Assembly (NCBI RefSeq): GCF_032118995.1
Contig: NC_092669.1
Coordinates: forward strand, 9,361,501-9,425,500
Reading direction: 5' to 3'
DNA length: 64,000 nucleotides
Origin: Asterias amurensis
Taxonomy: Eukaryota; Echinodermata; Asteroidea; Forcipulatida; Asteriidae
The position numbers were made by a program, and so were the translations under genes. Below are positions 9,223 through 20,152 of the stretch, in pieces. Every line of letters starts with the position of its first letter. Within the stretch, counting starts at the first letter, position 1. Under the pieces are notes generated by a model, which was not told the DNA's origin, searched no databases, and saw only the letters and a list, made by a program, of their open reading frames with translations.

Positions 9223-11079
9223 GTACTTGAAAGACTACACAAAGAAGCGACTGAAAGACTCCCAAGCAATGAGGCTGATCAAAGTGAACTGGTTCAGATA
9301 AAAGCTGAACTGCAAAACCTAAGGACTGTGAATGAACTCCTTAAACAGAAAATGAAGGACGCCGGTAAAAAATACAACTGGAAGGAAACTACTGTGCAAG
9401 AGCTGTACTGCTTCATTGCAGTTATCATTTTCATGGGCTTGGTGACGGTTCCCACATTCATGACATTGCAAGAATACTGGTCGGAAGAGGGATTTTTTGG
9501 GCAGCCTTTTGCCAAACGCATCATGTCCCGGTACAGGTTTATGCCAATACTTTGGAACCTCCGTCTAAGTGATCCCGATGAAGATGAAGCCAACCAGCGA
9601 CTAAAGACCATCAATGACCCCAACTGTGACCGGCTTTTCAAAACTAAACCACTCTACAATGAAATTTGTCTAGCATGCAAAGCTTTTTATGCCCCTAACA
9701 TCAACATTTTCATTGATGAGCCTATAGTAGCTTCCAAAGCCCGCATCGGCATCAAACAGTATATAAAGGACAAACCCACAAAATGGGGATACAAACTCTT
9801 TGTCATTTGTGATTCCAAAACTGGTTACACCTGTGACTTTATTATACATGCTGGCAAGAGTGAGCGTGTCACAGATAATGGGCTCACGTATCATGATGTC
9901 ATGCAGCTGATGGACCCCTACTTGGGGAAGGGTTACAAGTTATTTGTAGATAACTTCTACACTAGCCCTACAATGTTTCCCAATCTGTTCGCCCAGAACA
10001 CCCTAGCATGTAGGACAGTGCGGGAAAACTGCAGGGGCTTCCCAAAGACCAAGGAGAATGGTATCCCGAGAAATGCAACACGTGGTACCATTCAATGGAT
10101 AAGGGACAGGGAGGTACTCTTTGTGAAGTGGAAGGACACGAGGGAGGTTACCATGCTGTCCATGATTCACTCTGTATGTGGCAATGACACTGTCCAAAGA
10201 AAGGCCAAAAATCAAGCCACTGGGTCATTTCAGAAAGAGTCAATGTTCCAATACATTGAAGCTCCAGGTGTAAAAGATTATAACCAACCGATGGGCGGTG
10301 TCGATTTATCGGACCAACTTGTCCAACTGTTTTCTAAATTTGGTAAATCACTTTTAAGTTCTAACAACTATAGACATTAAATTGCTCGCACCCAACAGAA
10401 ACAATAATCTTAGAAATACTAACAAACTTTGCCCAATCAGGTGTAGAACTAACCGGTACAAAAACAGCCCAGTTCCTTCCCTAACCACCCTTCTCAACAG
10501 TTGAATTTTTAACTTCTTGTTTTTTTGTGGAGCTGGAATCCAATTTGTAGTTTGTTGTCAATAATTATTGTACATTAATCTTTTAAACAATTTTGCTGTA
10601 AACACTTCCCATTTTAATGTTTTTATAATGTTTTTTCTTGTTGTGTATCTTTTAAACTCATTCAGCCCTCGGGCTGCGATGTTTGACTTTTTAATAATCC
10701 AATAATAAAATATAAAAATAAAATAAAAATTATAACGTGTTGCACAAAACCAGAAACTCTGTTTTTCCACTTCATAGACATTGCTATTATCAACTCATAC
10801 ATAATGCATAGCGAAATGAACAGCGCCTTGGGATTGCCTCTGTTGACTCAGAAGAACTTTCGAAAACAGCTCATCTACGACCTTGTTGGTGACGATCTCA
10901 ACACGCGACCCGATGAACCCCTTCCCACTGTTCATTTCCCTGAAGAAATTCAGCTCACTGTTACCACTACCACCACAAAGTGCAGAAAACCATGTGGAAA
11001 TGTTCATCCTGTGATGTTGCATTGTGCATCATTCCGACAAGAAACTGTTTCAATACATAGCATGAACTGTAGCGGATAA
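9223..11079 (+). pseudogene. piggyBac (PGBD4-like) transposase, copy 2, split by a LINE fragment
   Basis: The main frame is open from 9223 to 10380. It has a helical lead-in, then the transposase core YNWKETTVQELYCFIAV, then the three catalytic-type aspartates in FIDEPIV, LFVDNFYTS and GGVDLSDQL. Just after the third Asp the frame runs into a LINE 3' fragment (10332-10730). The lost C-terminal part resumes at about 10731: NVLHKTR in one frame, then FFHFIDIAIINSYIMHSEMN and a tail with CRKPCGN up to a stop at 11077. The DDD core looks intact, but the insertion and a frame change split the protein, so it is not expected to work. It codes the cut-and-paste nuclease of a TTAA-targeting DNA transposon. 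The upstream end shows no clear start: the frame is bounded by TGA at 9220. Confidence 0.85.
10332..10730 (+). mobile_element. LINE ORF2 3'-end fragment inside piggyBac copy 2
   Basis: SKFGKSLLSSNNYRH, then, past one stop, NNNLRNTNKLCPIRCRTNRY and NSPVPSLTTLLNS follow the C-terminal pattern of non-LTR retrotransposon reverse transcriptases (NYNTRN...RTxxxxNS-type). The segment ends in an A/T-rich run of AATAAAA-like units, as a LINE tail would. It separates piggyBac DQLVQLF from NVLHKTR. No clear target duplication is seen. Confidence 0.65.
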
Positions 11080-11483
11080 CTCTGATAAGGCTACCATTCC
11101 GACTTGTTCACTAATATTTTAGTTACAGTTTTCACTTTTACCTTTCAACCGATTGACCACTACACTCTGTGAATATGCAATTAAAATGTTTAGTATTCAG
11201 TGCAACCCACTTCTCTTCCCCAGTGATATTACAATTCGACCAAATATCACTGCGATTCACTGAACAGGCTGTCTGTGACTCTCATTGTTTTTTATATTTC
11301 CCAATATAAATATTCCTTATTGTTATAATAATAAGGAATTATAATTATTGCTCCTGCACTTGTTACATAATTGCAGTTTACGTGGTCATTGGATTGGTTT
11401 ATATGTTTCTTCCTGCGATTTAAGTTCCACAAAGTACTATAATATTTACCCTTCCTGTGATTTGAGTTCCACAAAGTATCTCA

Positions 11484-12170
11484 ATAAGAGTTCCTAAAGC
11501 CTTGGGTAAAGAACGAGCTTGTGTGACCAAAGAAAAGATATACGGATGGCTTAACAAAATGGAAGGTGGCGATGTTGACGGCGGCAACCTTAACATCTGC
11601 AACAATCCTAAGAGGGTATTCAATGCTGACGAAAGCGGGTTTCCACTTGCGGGAAAGACGGAAAAGGTGTTGGCCCCACGTTGAGCTAAAGACATATATC
11701 AGCAGACGTAATCCGATAAAACCCAGATAACCGTCATGGCATGTGCCAACGCAGCAGGCTTTTATCTACCACCAATGATGATTTTTCCAGGGGTTAGGTT
11801 TAACTACAACTCAGTGGCAGGAGCACCTGAGGGCACCTTCTTTGGAAGAAGTTCAAATGGTTGGATAGATTCAAAAGTGTGTTATGAATGGGTCGCAAAT
11901 CAGTTCCTTCCAACAATAAAGTCAAGATTAATTCATCTCCCTGTTATTCTCTTTGTCGATGGACATAGCACTCACGTCAGCCTGCAGACGGCTATGTTTT
12001 GCAGAGATTGACATCATCCTCTAGAGGGCGCTATTCAAAAAAAGACAAGAAAAAGAGCCTGTTGACCCAGCCAGCTCTTCTTCCAGTTCAGAATCTGATA
12101 TAGGAATCGATGATGAATCAGATAAATCGGATGCACAGAAGACATGGACATCATTCAGGGGGACTTTGTT
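11484..12170 (+). pseudogene. Jerky/Tigger-type (DDE_1, pogo-like) transposase remnant
   Basis: RVPKALGKERACVTKEKIYGW-like text enters the domain. FNADESGFPLAGKT carries the first catalytic Asp, TQITVMACANAAGFYLPPMM and GVRFNYNSVAG follow, then WVANQFLPTI and ILFVDGHSTHVS with the second Asp. The copy has a stop after LAPR, a shift before the second block and a stop at 12011 before the third acidic residue. A Ser/Asp-rich tail and GDFVVVKV-like text continue to about 12170. It encodes the nuclease of a Tc1/mariner-clade DNA transposon. Too damaged to work. Confidence 0.85.
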
Positions 12171-12261
12171 GTGGTGAAGGTTATAAAATTAGGCCAGTTC
12201 TTTTTCAGCAATAGTTTGTTATTTTTATTTATTATGATTTTTATTTATGGAATTTACTTGC

Positions 12262-12483
12262 AGCTCTACACTACAATGAAAATGCAGAACGAAGACAATG
12301 CAAGACGAAGAAGATACAGCAGTTGCAGGTTTGGTGTCAAGGTTTGCAAAAGTAACCCAACCTGTTGGCAGACTGCAGCCAACACTAGGCCAAGAGGAAG
12401 GAAGGAAGTCAAGCAACATGTCCCCTAAAAACATACTAAGAGAAAAACAGCTTTTTGATGCTACTGTATATAATGTGCTTTAA
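12262..12483 (+). pseudogene. HYNENA-module C-terminal exon remnant
   Basis: After a TTACTTGCAG acceptor, LHYNENAERRQCKTKK matches the start of a module also seen at 16854 (LHFNENADREQA). A second frame from 12298 reads AKVTQPVGRLQPTLGQEE and NMSPKNILREKQLFDATVY to a stop at 12481. This module is found at the C-terminus of uncharacterised, probably transposon-borne proteins in many metazoans. The two frames imply a frameshift near 12310. Confidence 0.45.
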
Positions 12484-12819
12484 AGTTCTTAAAATGTTTT
12501 AACAGCCATTATTTTGCAGTTAAATTATGGTCGAGTATAAAATAACTGCAATAAACGTTATTATACCAACAGTCAATGTTACCAGTACTTGAACATCTGA
12601 TTTTCCATTTTTGTCAACTGATTTTATAGTAGCTTCTGTTGTTTACAATATATAGTGGATCTATTTATCCCAAAGAGGACAGAATGGCTAAACTTACCCT
12701 GTTGTTAGGGTAAATTGAGCCATTTGACTTCTTTTTTACGTCGGCCCATACAGACACTACAGATTGACGCATGTACAATGTACATGTACATGTACACGTA
12801 GGTTATGAGTTGGTCTATA

Positions 12820-13225
12820 AGACAGTTATTGTTCATGCATATTTACTACAGTATATCTACTATCATGTTAAGTTTACCAAAAATTTGCTCAACTATATCT
12901 GTCTTCATATCATATTCATCCTCCTTAACTACATTTCAGCCTTTCCACCGTACCGTTTTCCAGTTTGGAAAAGCTGACTGGGACGGTTTTCGATCTTTCA
13001 TTGCTGATGTACCATGGTCAACAGTTCTACAACTTGGTTCTGATTTGGCAGCAGTTGAGTTTTCCGAATGGATTAACCTCGGTATGGAGATTGACATCCC
13101 GTCACGTACCTACCAGATCAAGGCTAAAGGTTCATGACCCCTGAACTGTCTATAAGACAGATATATTAACTAGTATATTTACTATCATGTTAAGTTTACC
13201 CAAAATTTGCTCAACTTACCCCGCT
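12820..13225 (+). mobile_element. LINE fragment (endonuclease-RT linker) between ~80-bp direct repeats
   Basis: FGKADWDGFRSFIADVPWST and EFSEWINLGMEIDIPSRTYQ (about 12955-13125) match the region between endonuclease and reverse transcriptase of many non-LTR elements. Flanking it, CTATAAGACAG...TACTATCATGTTAAGTTTACC and AAATTTGCTCAAC occur at both 12821-12893 and 13149-13218, so the coding piece sits between direct repeats. This could be a partial tandem duplication of the older repeat or an insertion footprint. Confidence 0.65.
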
Positions 13226-13357
13226 CTCCCCACTACCTACATTATGAAGCACTTGATATATAACCATTTACTGATGGTGAATGTATCAGTAACTTGCAGG
13301 TTTTCTTATTGGTATTTGACAGTGGGTAATCTGCAGGGACAACAGCAGCATTCTGAA

Positions 13358-13700
13358 AGTTATATGGAAACATAGGACAACTACGGAGTCACCTTCAAAT
13401 GGATACACCATTGCTTGCGATGACTGCCACAGCCAGCAGTACTGTCAGGAAAGCTGTAGCAGACAGTCCGTCACTAAGAAGTGCTGTCCTTAATTACACC
13501 AGCCCAATACTCCACAAGATGAAACATACCGTCCTAAAAACCAAAAGTATACAATCTAAAGATGTGTTAGGTTGGTTGTGTGTGAAAATCTCTGAAAAGG
13601 GTGTTAACACCGGGAGGGTGATAGTCTACTGCCAAAGTAGAAAAACATGCAGTGAGCTCTTCTCCATGTTTAAGTGCCATGTTCCTGCAGATAATCATGC
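13358..13700 (+). pseudogene. RecQ-like helicase fragment
   Basis: One frame reads through GNIGQLRSHLQ, DTPLLAMTATAS (helicase motif III, the TAT/SAT box), then LGWLCVKISEKG and GRVIVYCQSRKTCSELFSMF (start of RecA domain 2, motif IV). This is the middle of a RecQ-family DNA helicase. Motifs I, II (DExH), V and VI are absent. RecQ-like fragments of this type are common in the uncharacterised transposon-associated genes of cnidarians and echinoderms. The frame is open to 13758 but loses similarity after about 13700. Confidence 0.75.
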
Positions 13701-13939
13701 ATATTTTAACATGTATCACACAATCAAAGAAAATTGGTGCTACCAAAACACCAACTAAACCAAACAATGTTATTTCATCGCTACCATCTGACAGCAGTGG
13801 TCGGCATATTACGGAAGATGATAGATCTGCAAGTATTGAAGAGCAATAGAGGAAACTCATGAAGAAAATCAAAGCTGAGAAGAAGAACCTTCCTGCTCCA
13901 AGTTCTTGACTATTTCTGCAGAAGCTTCTGGAGAACTCT

Positions 13940-14160
13940 GTCTTATTGTAGGTAAAAATATTGAGCATTTGTTGGTTGTCGACCACAAGAAAAATCTTGA
14001 TAAGGGGAGGAGTAACCGCTATCATCTCTCAGAAAGAAGGACCTTTGAAGACAGTTTACAGATTAAACAATGAAGACGAAGATGAACTTAACAAAATACA
14101 ATCTCCGGTCAGATTTAAAGAAGAACGATCTATAACCATTCATGGGGAAATAAAGTAATA
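13940..14160 (+). repeat. VGKNI-HLLVVDHKK module, copy 1
   Basis: VGKNIEHLLVVDHKK, then in shifted frames GGVTAIISQ, LKTVYRLNNEDEDELNK and ITIHGEIK, closely resembles the second copy at 14938-15140. It looks like a small C-terminal protein module of an uncharacterised transposon gene, broken by frameshifts. Confidence 0.5.
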
Positions 14161-14397
14161 AACACAAACAAATTTGTGTACTTATGTGCAAAGGTTTAAC
14201 TGCAAGTTGTCCAGGCCGGTTGCGTCTGGCAACTTGCATACAGAAAATTTATTTTTGTACCACTTTGTGCTATACCTTTGCACAGAACAAAACTCTGACA
14301 ACATGTGCCTCTTTGGAGACTCGGACAAAGGTTAATCATAGGTGTTGTGCATGCCAAATTTATGACTTCATAATTTTGGATTATCCTTTCAGAATAC

Positions 14398-14674
14398 CAC
14401 AACATCAAAGGCTCCAAAAGCCATGAAGCAGAGAACGAAGACTGCACAAAAGAAGATTGCTGAAAGGGCCGCTCAGGAAATGATGGTGGATGAGTTGTTA
14501 AGGGAACAGTTTCCTATAGAAGAAGTTCCAGGTCCTTCAACATCAACGGCAGTAAGCAGAACTGAAATGTCATTGTCGGCAGTTTATGGGTACCATATAA
14601 ACACATTATTAGATTTAGATGGCAAAGACAAGTTGCGCGACACATGGGAACCTCACACAGGAAGAAAGAAATAA
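14398..14674 (+). pseudogene. Unrecognised exon (KAPKAMKQRTKTAQKK...)
   Basis: After a TTATCCTTTCAG acceptor the frame NTTTSKAPKAMKQRTKTAQK is open to TAA 14672. It has a Lys-rich helical part, then EQFPIEEVPGPSTSTAV, an acidic/Pro-Ser linker. Composition is protein-like, but I do not recognise the family; it sits between the two VGKNI modules and is probably from the same element type. Confidence 0.4.
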
Positions 14675-14699
14675 TGCTCTCCAGGAAACTCCAGACGAA

Positions 14700-15150
14700 C
14701 AGATTGTTATCAACCTAGAGCTTAGAAGTACATATGTATGCTCAGAGCAAAAGATGAGATAATAAAGCAATTCAGACGGCGGCTAGCTACAATTTGTAAC
14801 TGCGCGTAACTTGAGCAACTGCTCTCGGCTCCATTAACCAGGCAGTTGATGGAGGTTTTATCTTCTTGTGCTGGGGCTACAGTCAATACCCCAGTGGCAG
14901 CCACTGCTCTAGCACCTGCAGGAGAACCCTGTCTTACTTGTAGGTTTGTAGGTAAAAACATCAAGCATTTGTTTGTTGTCAACCACAAGAAAATGTTGAT
15001 AAGAGGACGAGTAACCGATATCAGCTCAGACCCTTTGAAGACGGTTTGCAGATTAAACAATGAAGATGAAGATGATCTTAAAAACAATCTTTGGTCAGAT
15101 TTAAAATAGAACGATATAATCATTCATGGGGAAATAAAGTAATAAATACA
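14700..15150 (+). repeat. LRAKDEIIKQ linker and VGKNI module, copy 2
   Basis: The segment CAGAGCAAAAGATGAGATAA at 14744 is shared with 6930 (GAGCGAAAGATGAGATAATA), where it reads LRAKDEIIKQLR. Then 14846-15109 gives an Ala/Pro-rich stretch, CLTCRFVGKNIKHLFVVNHK and RGRVTDISSDPLKTVCRLNN. The second copy is better preserved than that at 13940. Confidence 0.5.
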
Positions 15151-15249
15151 AATTACAAAATTTGTGTACTAACATGTACGTGCAAAGGTTTAACTGCAAG
15201 AGGTTCATGTTGATTGTTGATTTACACCCATGATGGGTCTTTTCAGAGA

Positions 15250-15353
15250 GATTCCGAAGAGTACAAGACGTTTTTGGCCATGGTTGTAAAATCCTCTGCA
15301 AAGCAGCATCTCAACCCTAATCCCCAGTCCCAGCCACCACCAGAGGAAACTTA
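15250..15353 (+). other. Short open segment, SEEYKTFLAMVVKSSAKQHL
   Basis: Preceded by an acceptor-like TTTTCAGAG, the frame runs SEEYKTFLAMVVKSSAKQHL, NPNPQSQPPPEET, stop at 15351-15353. Protein-like but too short to identify; it may be the last exon of the same transposon-borne gene. Confidence 0.3.
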
Positions 15354-15511
15354 AGACAGGTGACGATAAGGTGCAAGTGCTGCATACTTCTACTAAAGAG
15401 CTTAGATGGTATGCTTCTAGAGCCCCATAACATGGGTATACTATTACAATGTTGTATGAGGAGCCTACTTGGTTTGAAATGGTGCATCATACTCATAGAA
15501 TAAAAAACAAA

Positions 15512-16009
15512 TTAAAGAGCCAATAAAGGATGATCTCAATATTTCAACTATTACCTTTTTATGGCCAAATAGACATGGTAGATACCGGTTAATAACAATT
15601 TTACTCTCAAAGTTTGCATAGTAACGAATAACTCGAGTAAAAAATGCACCCGGCTGCGCAGCTTTTTCAACCGAGAGTCAAAAACGGCTTATCTATTAAA
15701 ATGACCTCTTGACGCCAGTGACGATATTCTCCTAATTGGGTGTGAACGCAGTTCTCCAGCTTTGGCAAACTGAGTGCGCTATTTTCCACACCAAATAGCC
15801 GCCACTGACGTCATTATTCCTTTGTCACGCAGGTTTGTTTGACCCCGCGTTTTTCAGAAATTTTGCTAGAAGCGTTCTGTAGAAAAAACATTTTTACCAT
15901 GTTTTAACGCGAGGTAAGAGACTCCTTATATTTTTATTATGTTTTCTATGGACTCTAGCTATTAGAAAACTGTAATATCTATATATTTGAGATCCTTTAT
16001 TGGCTGTTT
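15512..16009. mobile_element. ~500-bp MITE with AGCCAATAAAGGAT ends
   Basis: AAAGAGCCAATAAAGGATGA on the left pairs with ATCCTTTATTGGCTGTTTT on the right; TCAATATTTCAACTATTAC pairs with GTAATATCTATATATTTGA. Interior has GACGTCA-type sites and GC-rich blocks but no open frame. Confidence 0.6.
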
Positions 16010-16123
16010 TCTACACCTATGGCAGAGAAAATTATGAAGAGAAAATTATGAACCATACAGGCAGCCTTTATAATGCGGCAATTGATCTGCTATCTGAAGG
16101 AAAGAGGTATTTCAACGTTCAAG

Positions 16124-16293
16124 GAAGATCAAGGAAACCAGACTCCAACTTGCTAAAATGGCCGTGAGTTCTGGCATTCCTCTGATCACGACTGTCGCGC
16201 AAGACAAGATGAGAGTGGACGAGGAAAAGACGAAGATACTTGAATTAGAGGATGGTTTGATAAAACTCCCAGATCTTAAAAATATATAGACAT
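16124..16293 (+). other. Short open segment, helical, unrecognised
   Basis: The frame IKETRLQLAKMAVSSGIPLI, then EEKTKILELEDGLIKLPDLK, ends at TAG in 16287-16290. It looks like an amphipathic helix pair and may be another decayed transposon exon. Confidence 0.25.
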
Positions 16294-16369
16294 TTTTCAC
16301 TCTGCAGCCATTTTGGACCAATCGGGAAAATATAGCACAATTCTCACTACACAGGTACTAGACTACAAG

Positions 16370-16740
16370 TAAAGGTACCTGACTCAATGCTCTACCATCC
16401 TCCACTACTCCAAAGGTAAAACAAGATGCTGTCACCTTCAGGTCTTTGTCTTTATCAAACTTGAATCCCCGATTCTGATGGTCAACCCATTTTGGATAGT
16501 ACATGGACCAGGAAGGATGTCAAAATGTTATCACCATCTATGCAGACATCCTTGGTTAAGGGCTTCAATTTGTAGGATTTGAATGGCTTCCATTTGGTCA
16601 TCAACCAATATGCACCAAAGATGCTCTCGTATTCGTATGAAGGCGTGTTATGCAGGTGAGCAAATCGATTGATATGAAATTCTTTCATGTGGTCTGTGTA
16701 CCCATTGCATGCACAGCTCAGATCTGAAGTGAGTGGTTTG
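16370..16740 (-). pseudogene. Decayed minus-strand coding region, unrecognised
   Basis: On the minus strand one frame reads HMKEFHINRFAHLHNTPSYE, then FGAYWLMTKWKPFKSYKLKP. It continues after a single shift as SWSMYYPKWVDHQNRGFKFD, KDLKVTASCFTFGVVEDGRA and a stop near 16372. The two frames abut, the composition is convincingly proteinaceous and the break looks recent. I do not know the family. It lies antisense to its neighbours. Confidence 0.4.
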
Positions 16741-16853
16741 TATAAAGTGGTGGCCTGGTGGAAGCACTCCCCCAGTGCAGTATCTGTTATATTGTTTCAA
16801 TGAACACCCATTAATTCAGAATGCATGTACATGTATATCATGTTTTTTCAGAC

Positions 16854-17580
16854 TCTATTTGGCCGCACTGCATTTCAATGAAAATGCCGACAGGGAGCAG
16901 GCCTTGGACAGAGAGGGAAATCCTGCTTTCAGCATCTGTTTTCCCAGAGCAAAGCAAACCACAGGCGGTTACACTGTCAGAAAGGTGTTGATAAAGGCCT
17001 CTCACAGTAAGTACAAGCACAATACTGGAGCAAAGTAATTTTGTCAAATTAATTTTGGTACCAGAATAATTTGAAGTGTCAATTACTGTAGAAGTAACTT
17101 GATGTTCAAACATGTGGGCACATTTCTGGTTTGTCACATCCAAACTTTTGGACCATTTGTTTAAAGAATGATTATATTTTTAATTACTTGCATACTTAAT
17201 ACAGTAATTAATTTATTACTTTGATTTCCCTATACTATTGTTATTTTTGGGGGGTGGGGTGTTCAAATTTGAACATTGATCACAACCATCTAGTCTTCTA
17301 AAGTTACTGTCCATTTAAATTTATTGTCAATGACAATTGGAAGGGCATATTAAATTATGAAAGTTAATAAGTTGATGGGACAAATTCTCTTGAGAGACAG
17401 TTGAGCACAATAGATGTTTTGTCCGTGCAGTACTTGTACATGTATTTCAATTGCTTTCTAGATTTCAACAAGAAAATCCTTGACAAGGTGCTGAAGATGG
17501 GGCAGATACCAGGGCAAACTACCCAGAACTGATGGCGAACCCTGGCCCTCTTACTGCTAAGGTACCTCGGCCAGTTAAAG
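16854..17580 (+). pseudogene. HFNENADREQA-module gene remnant, two exons
   Basis: Exon A (about 16850-17035) reads LAALHFNENADREQALDREG, FSICFPRAKQTTGGYTVRKV. Exon B (from about 17461) reads FNKKILDKVLK, then in a second frame ADTRANYPELMANPGPLTAK and PRPVK. Similar modules end many uncharacterised zinc-finger/transposon proteins in metazoans. A shorter relative lies at 12262. Exon B carries a frameshift. Function unknown. Confidence 0.5.
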
Positions 17581-18241
17581 GTAATTATTGATAATGCCTG
17601 GTAAGTGATGAACTGTTTAAAAATGTAAAGTCTACTACATGTTGTTGTTTTCCAGTCTGATCGAGTCGCAAGGGAGTGTCCTCTGCGCCCAGATGACACA
17701 AAAGTGAAGTACCTGGCACAACATCTGACATGAAAACACAAGGTGCTGGACCAACACCAACAGATGCAAATTATTGGAAAATGCCGACAACGGTAAGTTG
17801 CTAGATCTGTACATGTAACTCAATGTACCACGTTCATGACACTGGTAACAATTTTTGTGTCCATTTTATTGAAGACCTATTGATGCGATACGTGATATGC
17901 GATAAGTGATGCGATACGAATGTATAGACATGGACCCTTTCTTACATCTCTAACAATATCTCTGAAAATCTGATTCACATTTTTTTCTGAATGTTTCTTT
18001 TGTTTGTTTCTGTGTCATTGTATTGTTTTGTCCTTTCTATTTTGTCTTCCTTGTTCAATACTGTTTTGTTAAATATATTTGTCTTGTGTGTTTAAGGCAT
18101 TTATAAGCTTCAGCTTCTTGTGTAATACCTCCACTTCCTGGAGTTTTCTTGTAACAATTGTTTTGTTTCTCTAAAGTGATTATTCATGTGGAAATAAATG
18201 TTAATGAATTGAATTTAATCGAAATGTTGTATGGCTTAATT

Positions 18242-18385
18242 TCCAGGTTCACGATTCATTCATCAACACACTGGTGGAGAACATCAAAGAGCGGTTCCCG
18301 CAAACAGAGATTTTGGACGCTATGACTGTGTTTGATGTTCACAAACTGCCCACAAGCAGTCAAGATGCAGAAGTGACATAGCACA
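18242..18385 (+). pseudogene. hAT-type transposase (ZNF862-like) fragment
   Basis: After a TTAATTTCCAG acceptor the frame VHDSFINTLVENIKERFPQT, EILDAMTVFDVHKLPTSS is typical of the stretch upstream of the hAT dimerisation region (..NIxxRFP...L..FxxFDPxxLP). It ends at TAG 18379-18381. Either a small hAT relic or a piece of a domesticated hAT gene. Confidence 0.5.
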
Positions 18386-18528
18386 TCATGGGAAGACCAT
18401 AATTAAGTATTTGAAGGTGGTTAAATTTTTTTGTGTTCATATTGCATCATAAGAATTGACTAGTGTATGAAAATATCTGCAATTTTGTTTTCTTCTTAGT
18501 ATGTCACATTTTTAGTTTTGTTATTATT

Positions 18529-18917
18529 TAAAGGAACACGTTGCCTTGGATCGGACGAGTTGGTCAAAACAAAAGCGTTTGTAACCGTTTTTTATAAAAT
18601 GCATATGGTTGGAAAGATGTTTTGAAAGTAGAATACAATGATCCACACAAGTTTGCCTCGAAATTGCTTGGTGTTCCTTCTACTGTGCGAACTAACATGG
18701 TCGGCCATTTATGGGAGTCAAAATTTTGACCCCCATAAATGGCCGACGTGTTAGTCGACGAAGTAAAAGGAAAACCACGCAATTTCGAGGCATGTTTGTG
18801 TGGATCATTGTATTATACTTTTACAACATCTTTCTACCCATATGCATTTTATAAAAAACGGTTACAAACGCTTTTCAAAGACCAACTCGACCGATCCAAG
18901 GCAACGTGTTCCTTTAA
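18529..18917. mobile_element. MITE, family A, copy 1 (TTAA-bounded)
   Basis: TTAA-AGGAACACGTTGCCTTGG on the left is mirrored by CCAAGGCAACGTGTTCCT-TTAA on the right. The whole 389-bp element folds on itself, with a central GGCCATTTATGGGAGTC / GACCCCCATAAATGGCC pair. Non-autonomous, with no coding. Confidence 0.85.
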
Positions 18918-19118
18918 GACGCTCTTTGTTAAACGCTATACATATTCATGGAGGCCTACAGGAATATCTTGTAATGTCTGCTACCTGTAAAGCAGGCAGG
19001 TAGCCGACAATTATTACTCCAAAACACAAGGCACCAACGTGCACGCTAACAAAAGAATGCGACTTCAATCAAGATGGTGTATCGTGACTCCTCTTGAGAC
19101 CACCATTACTAGAGTACA

Positions 19119-19700
19119 ATGTACAGGTGTAGTGTTCACACTCTTCTGTTCCCTGATTGGGTTGGAGGTGATCAACCTAATCCAAGAGATCTGTTGGGTG
19201 ATCTAGTGAGAGACCCAGCAAGATTATATCAACTGACTGGAGAAACGCCTGAGTCTTTGCTGGCTATTTCCATAGATTTGGAACCCTTAATCACAAACCA
19301 AGGAAGAGGCAGAAGACACACACACCAACCCATCAACAGAGTTCTGATGGCTCTGACATGGCTTCGCCAATACCCAACATAAGATGTCCTTTCTGCCCTT
19401 TTTATCATGGACAGAGCAGCTGTGACGCAAGATATTTATTCGTTCATAATTTTACTTTGGTACTATTTCAAATCATTTAATTCCTGGCCAAGCAGTGAAG
19501 AATGGTTTGCAATGAGAGGGCAATTGTTACATTTCCCCGCGCAGTGCGGCAATCGATGGCACCCTACATGAAATTTTGCGACCACTGGCAGGAAAATCAA
19601 AAAGATTTTTACAGTGGGTATTCTTGATATCATTGCATGACCACACATGTATTAGGTTTTTACAGTTCATTATTTGTATTAACCAAATCATGTCAAGTTT
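19119..19700 (+). pseudogene. Harbinger/PIF-type (DDE_4) transposase remnant
   Basis: LYQLTGETPESLLAISIDLE, then INRVLMALTWLRQYPT and, after a stop, FIMDRAAVTQDIYSF, SSEEWFAMRGQLLHFPAQCG follow the order of HARBI1/DDE_4 nucleases (ALxWLRxYP, then W..MRG...FP). In a shifted frame AAIDGTLHEILRPLAGKSKR supplies the IDGT motif with the first catalytic Asp. At least two breaks; not functional. Confidence 0.7.
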
Positions 19701-19744
19701 AAAATACATGGCTAAGTTTTAATACCGGTTTGACTTCAACCAGG

Positions 19745-19965
19745 GGGCAGGGGGAGACCAGCCTCCAGTCATTCTCAGTGTCGTCCCAGATGTAGTTGCT
19801 GGACTGTCTGCTGACTTACAAAGCAAGAGACACAAAGCGTACTTTGACAACCAGTTTTGCACAATACCCCTGATGCTCCATCCAAAAGAACATGGAGTCA
19901 AGATACACCACTATTCAATAAATTACAGGCCAGCCAAGTATGAATATTCAAGTGAGTCCTAATGC
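19745..19965 (+). pseudogene. Probable piggyBac transposase fragment (copy 3)
   Basis: PDVVAGLSADLQSKRHKAYF runs into DNQFCTIPLMLHPKEHG. The FDNxFxxxPL motif, preceded by a VVxxLxxxL helix, is the region of the second catalytic Asp of piggyBac nucleases. Ends in a stop at about 19962. Confidence 0.45.
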
Positions 19966-20152
19966 AGACCCTATTACCTGTCTCAGTTACTGATAAACTC
20001 ATTGACATCTTGGTAAGGGAAACTAATTTGTATGCCTCTCAATACATTTGTGACAAGCAAATTACAGTAAAATGCCAGTACCTTGCCTCACTTTAGAGCT
20101 TTTACTTTTGATTGTCTCTTTTTCTGTGTTTCTTGGTTTTTTTCATAATTGT

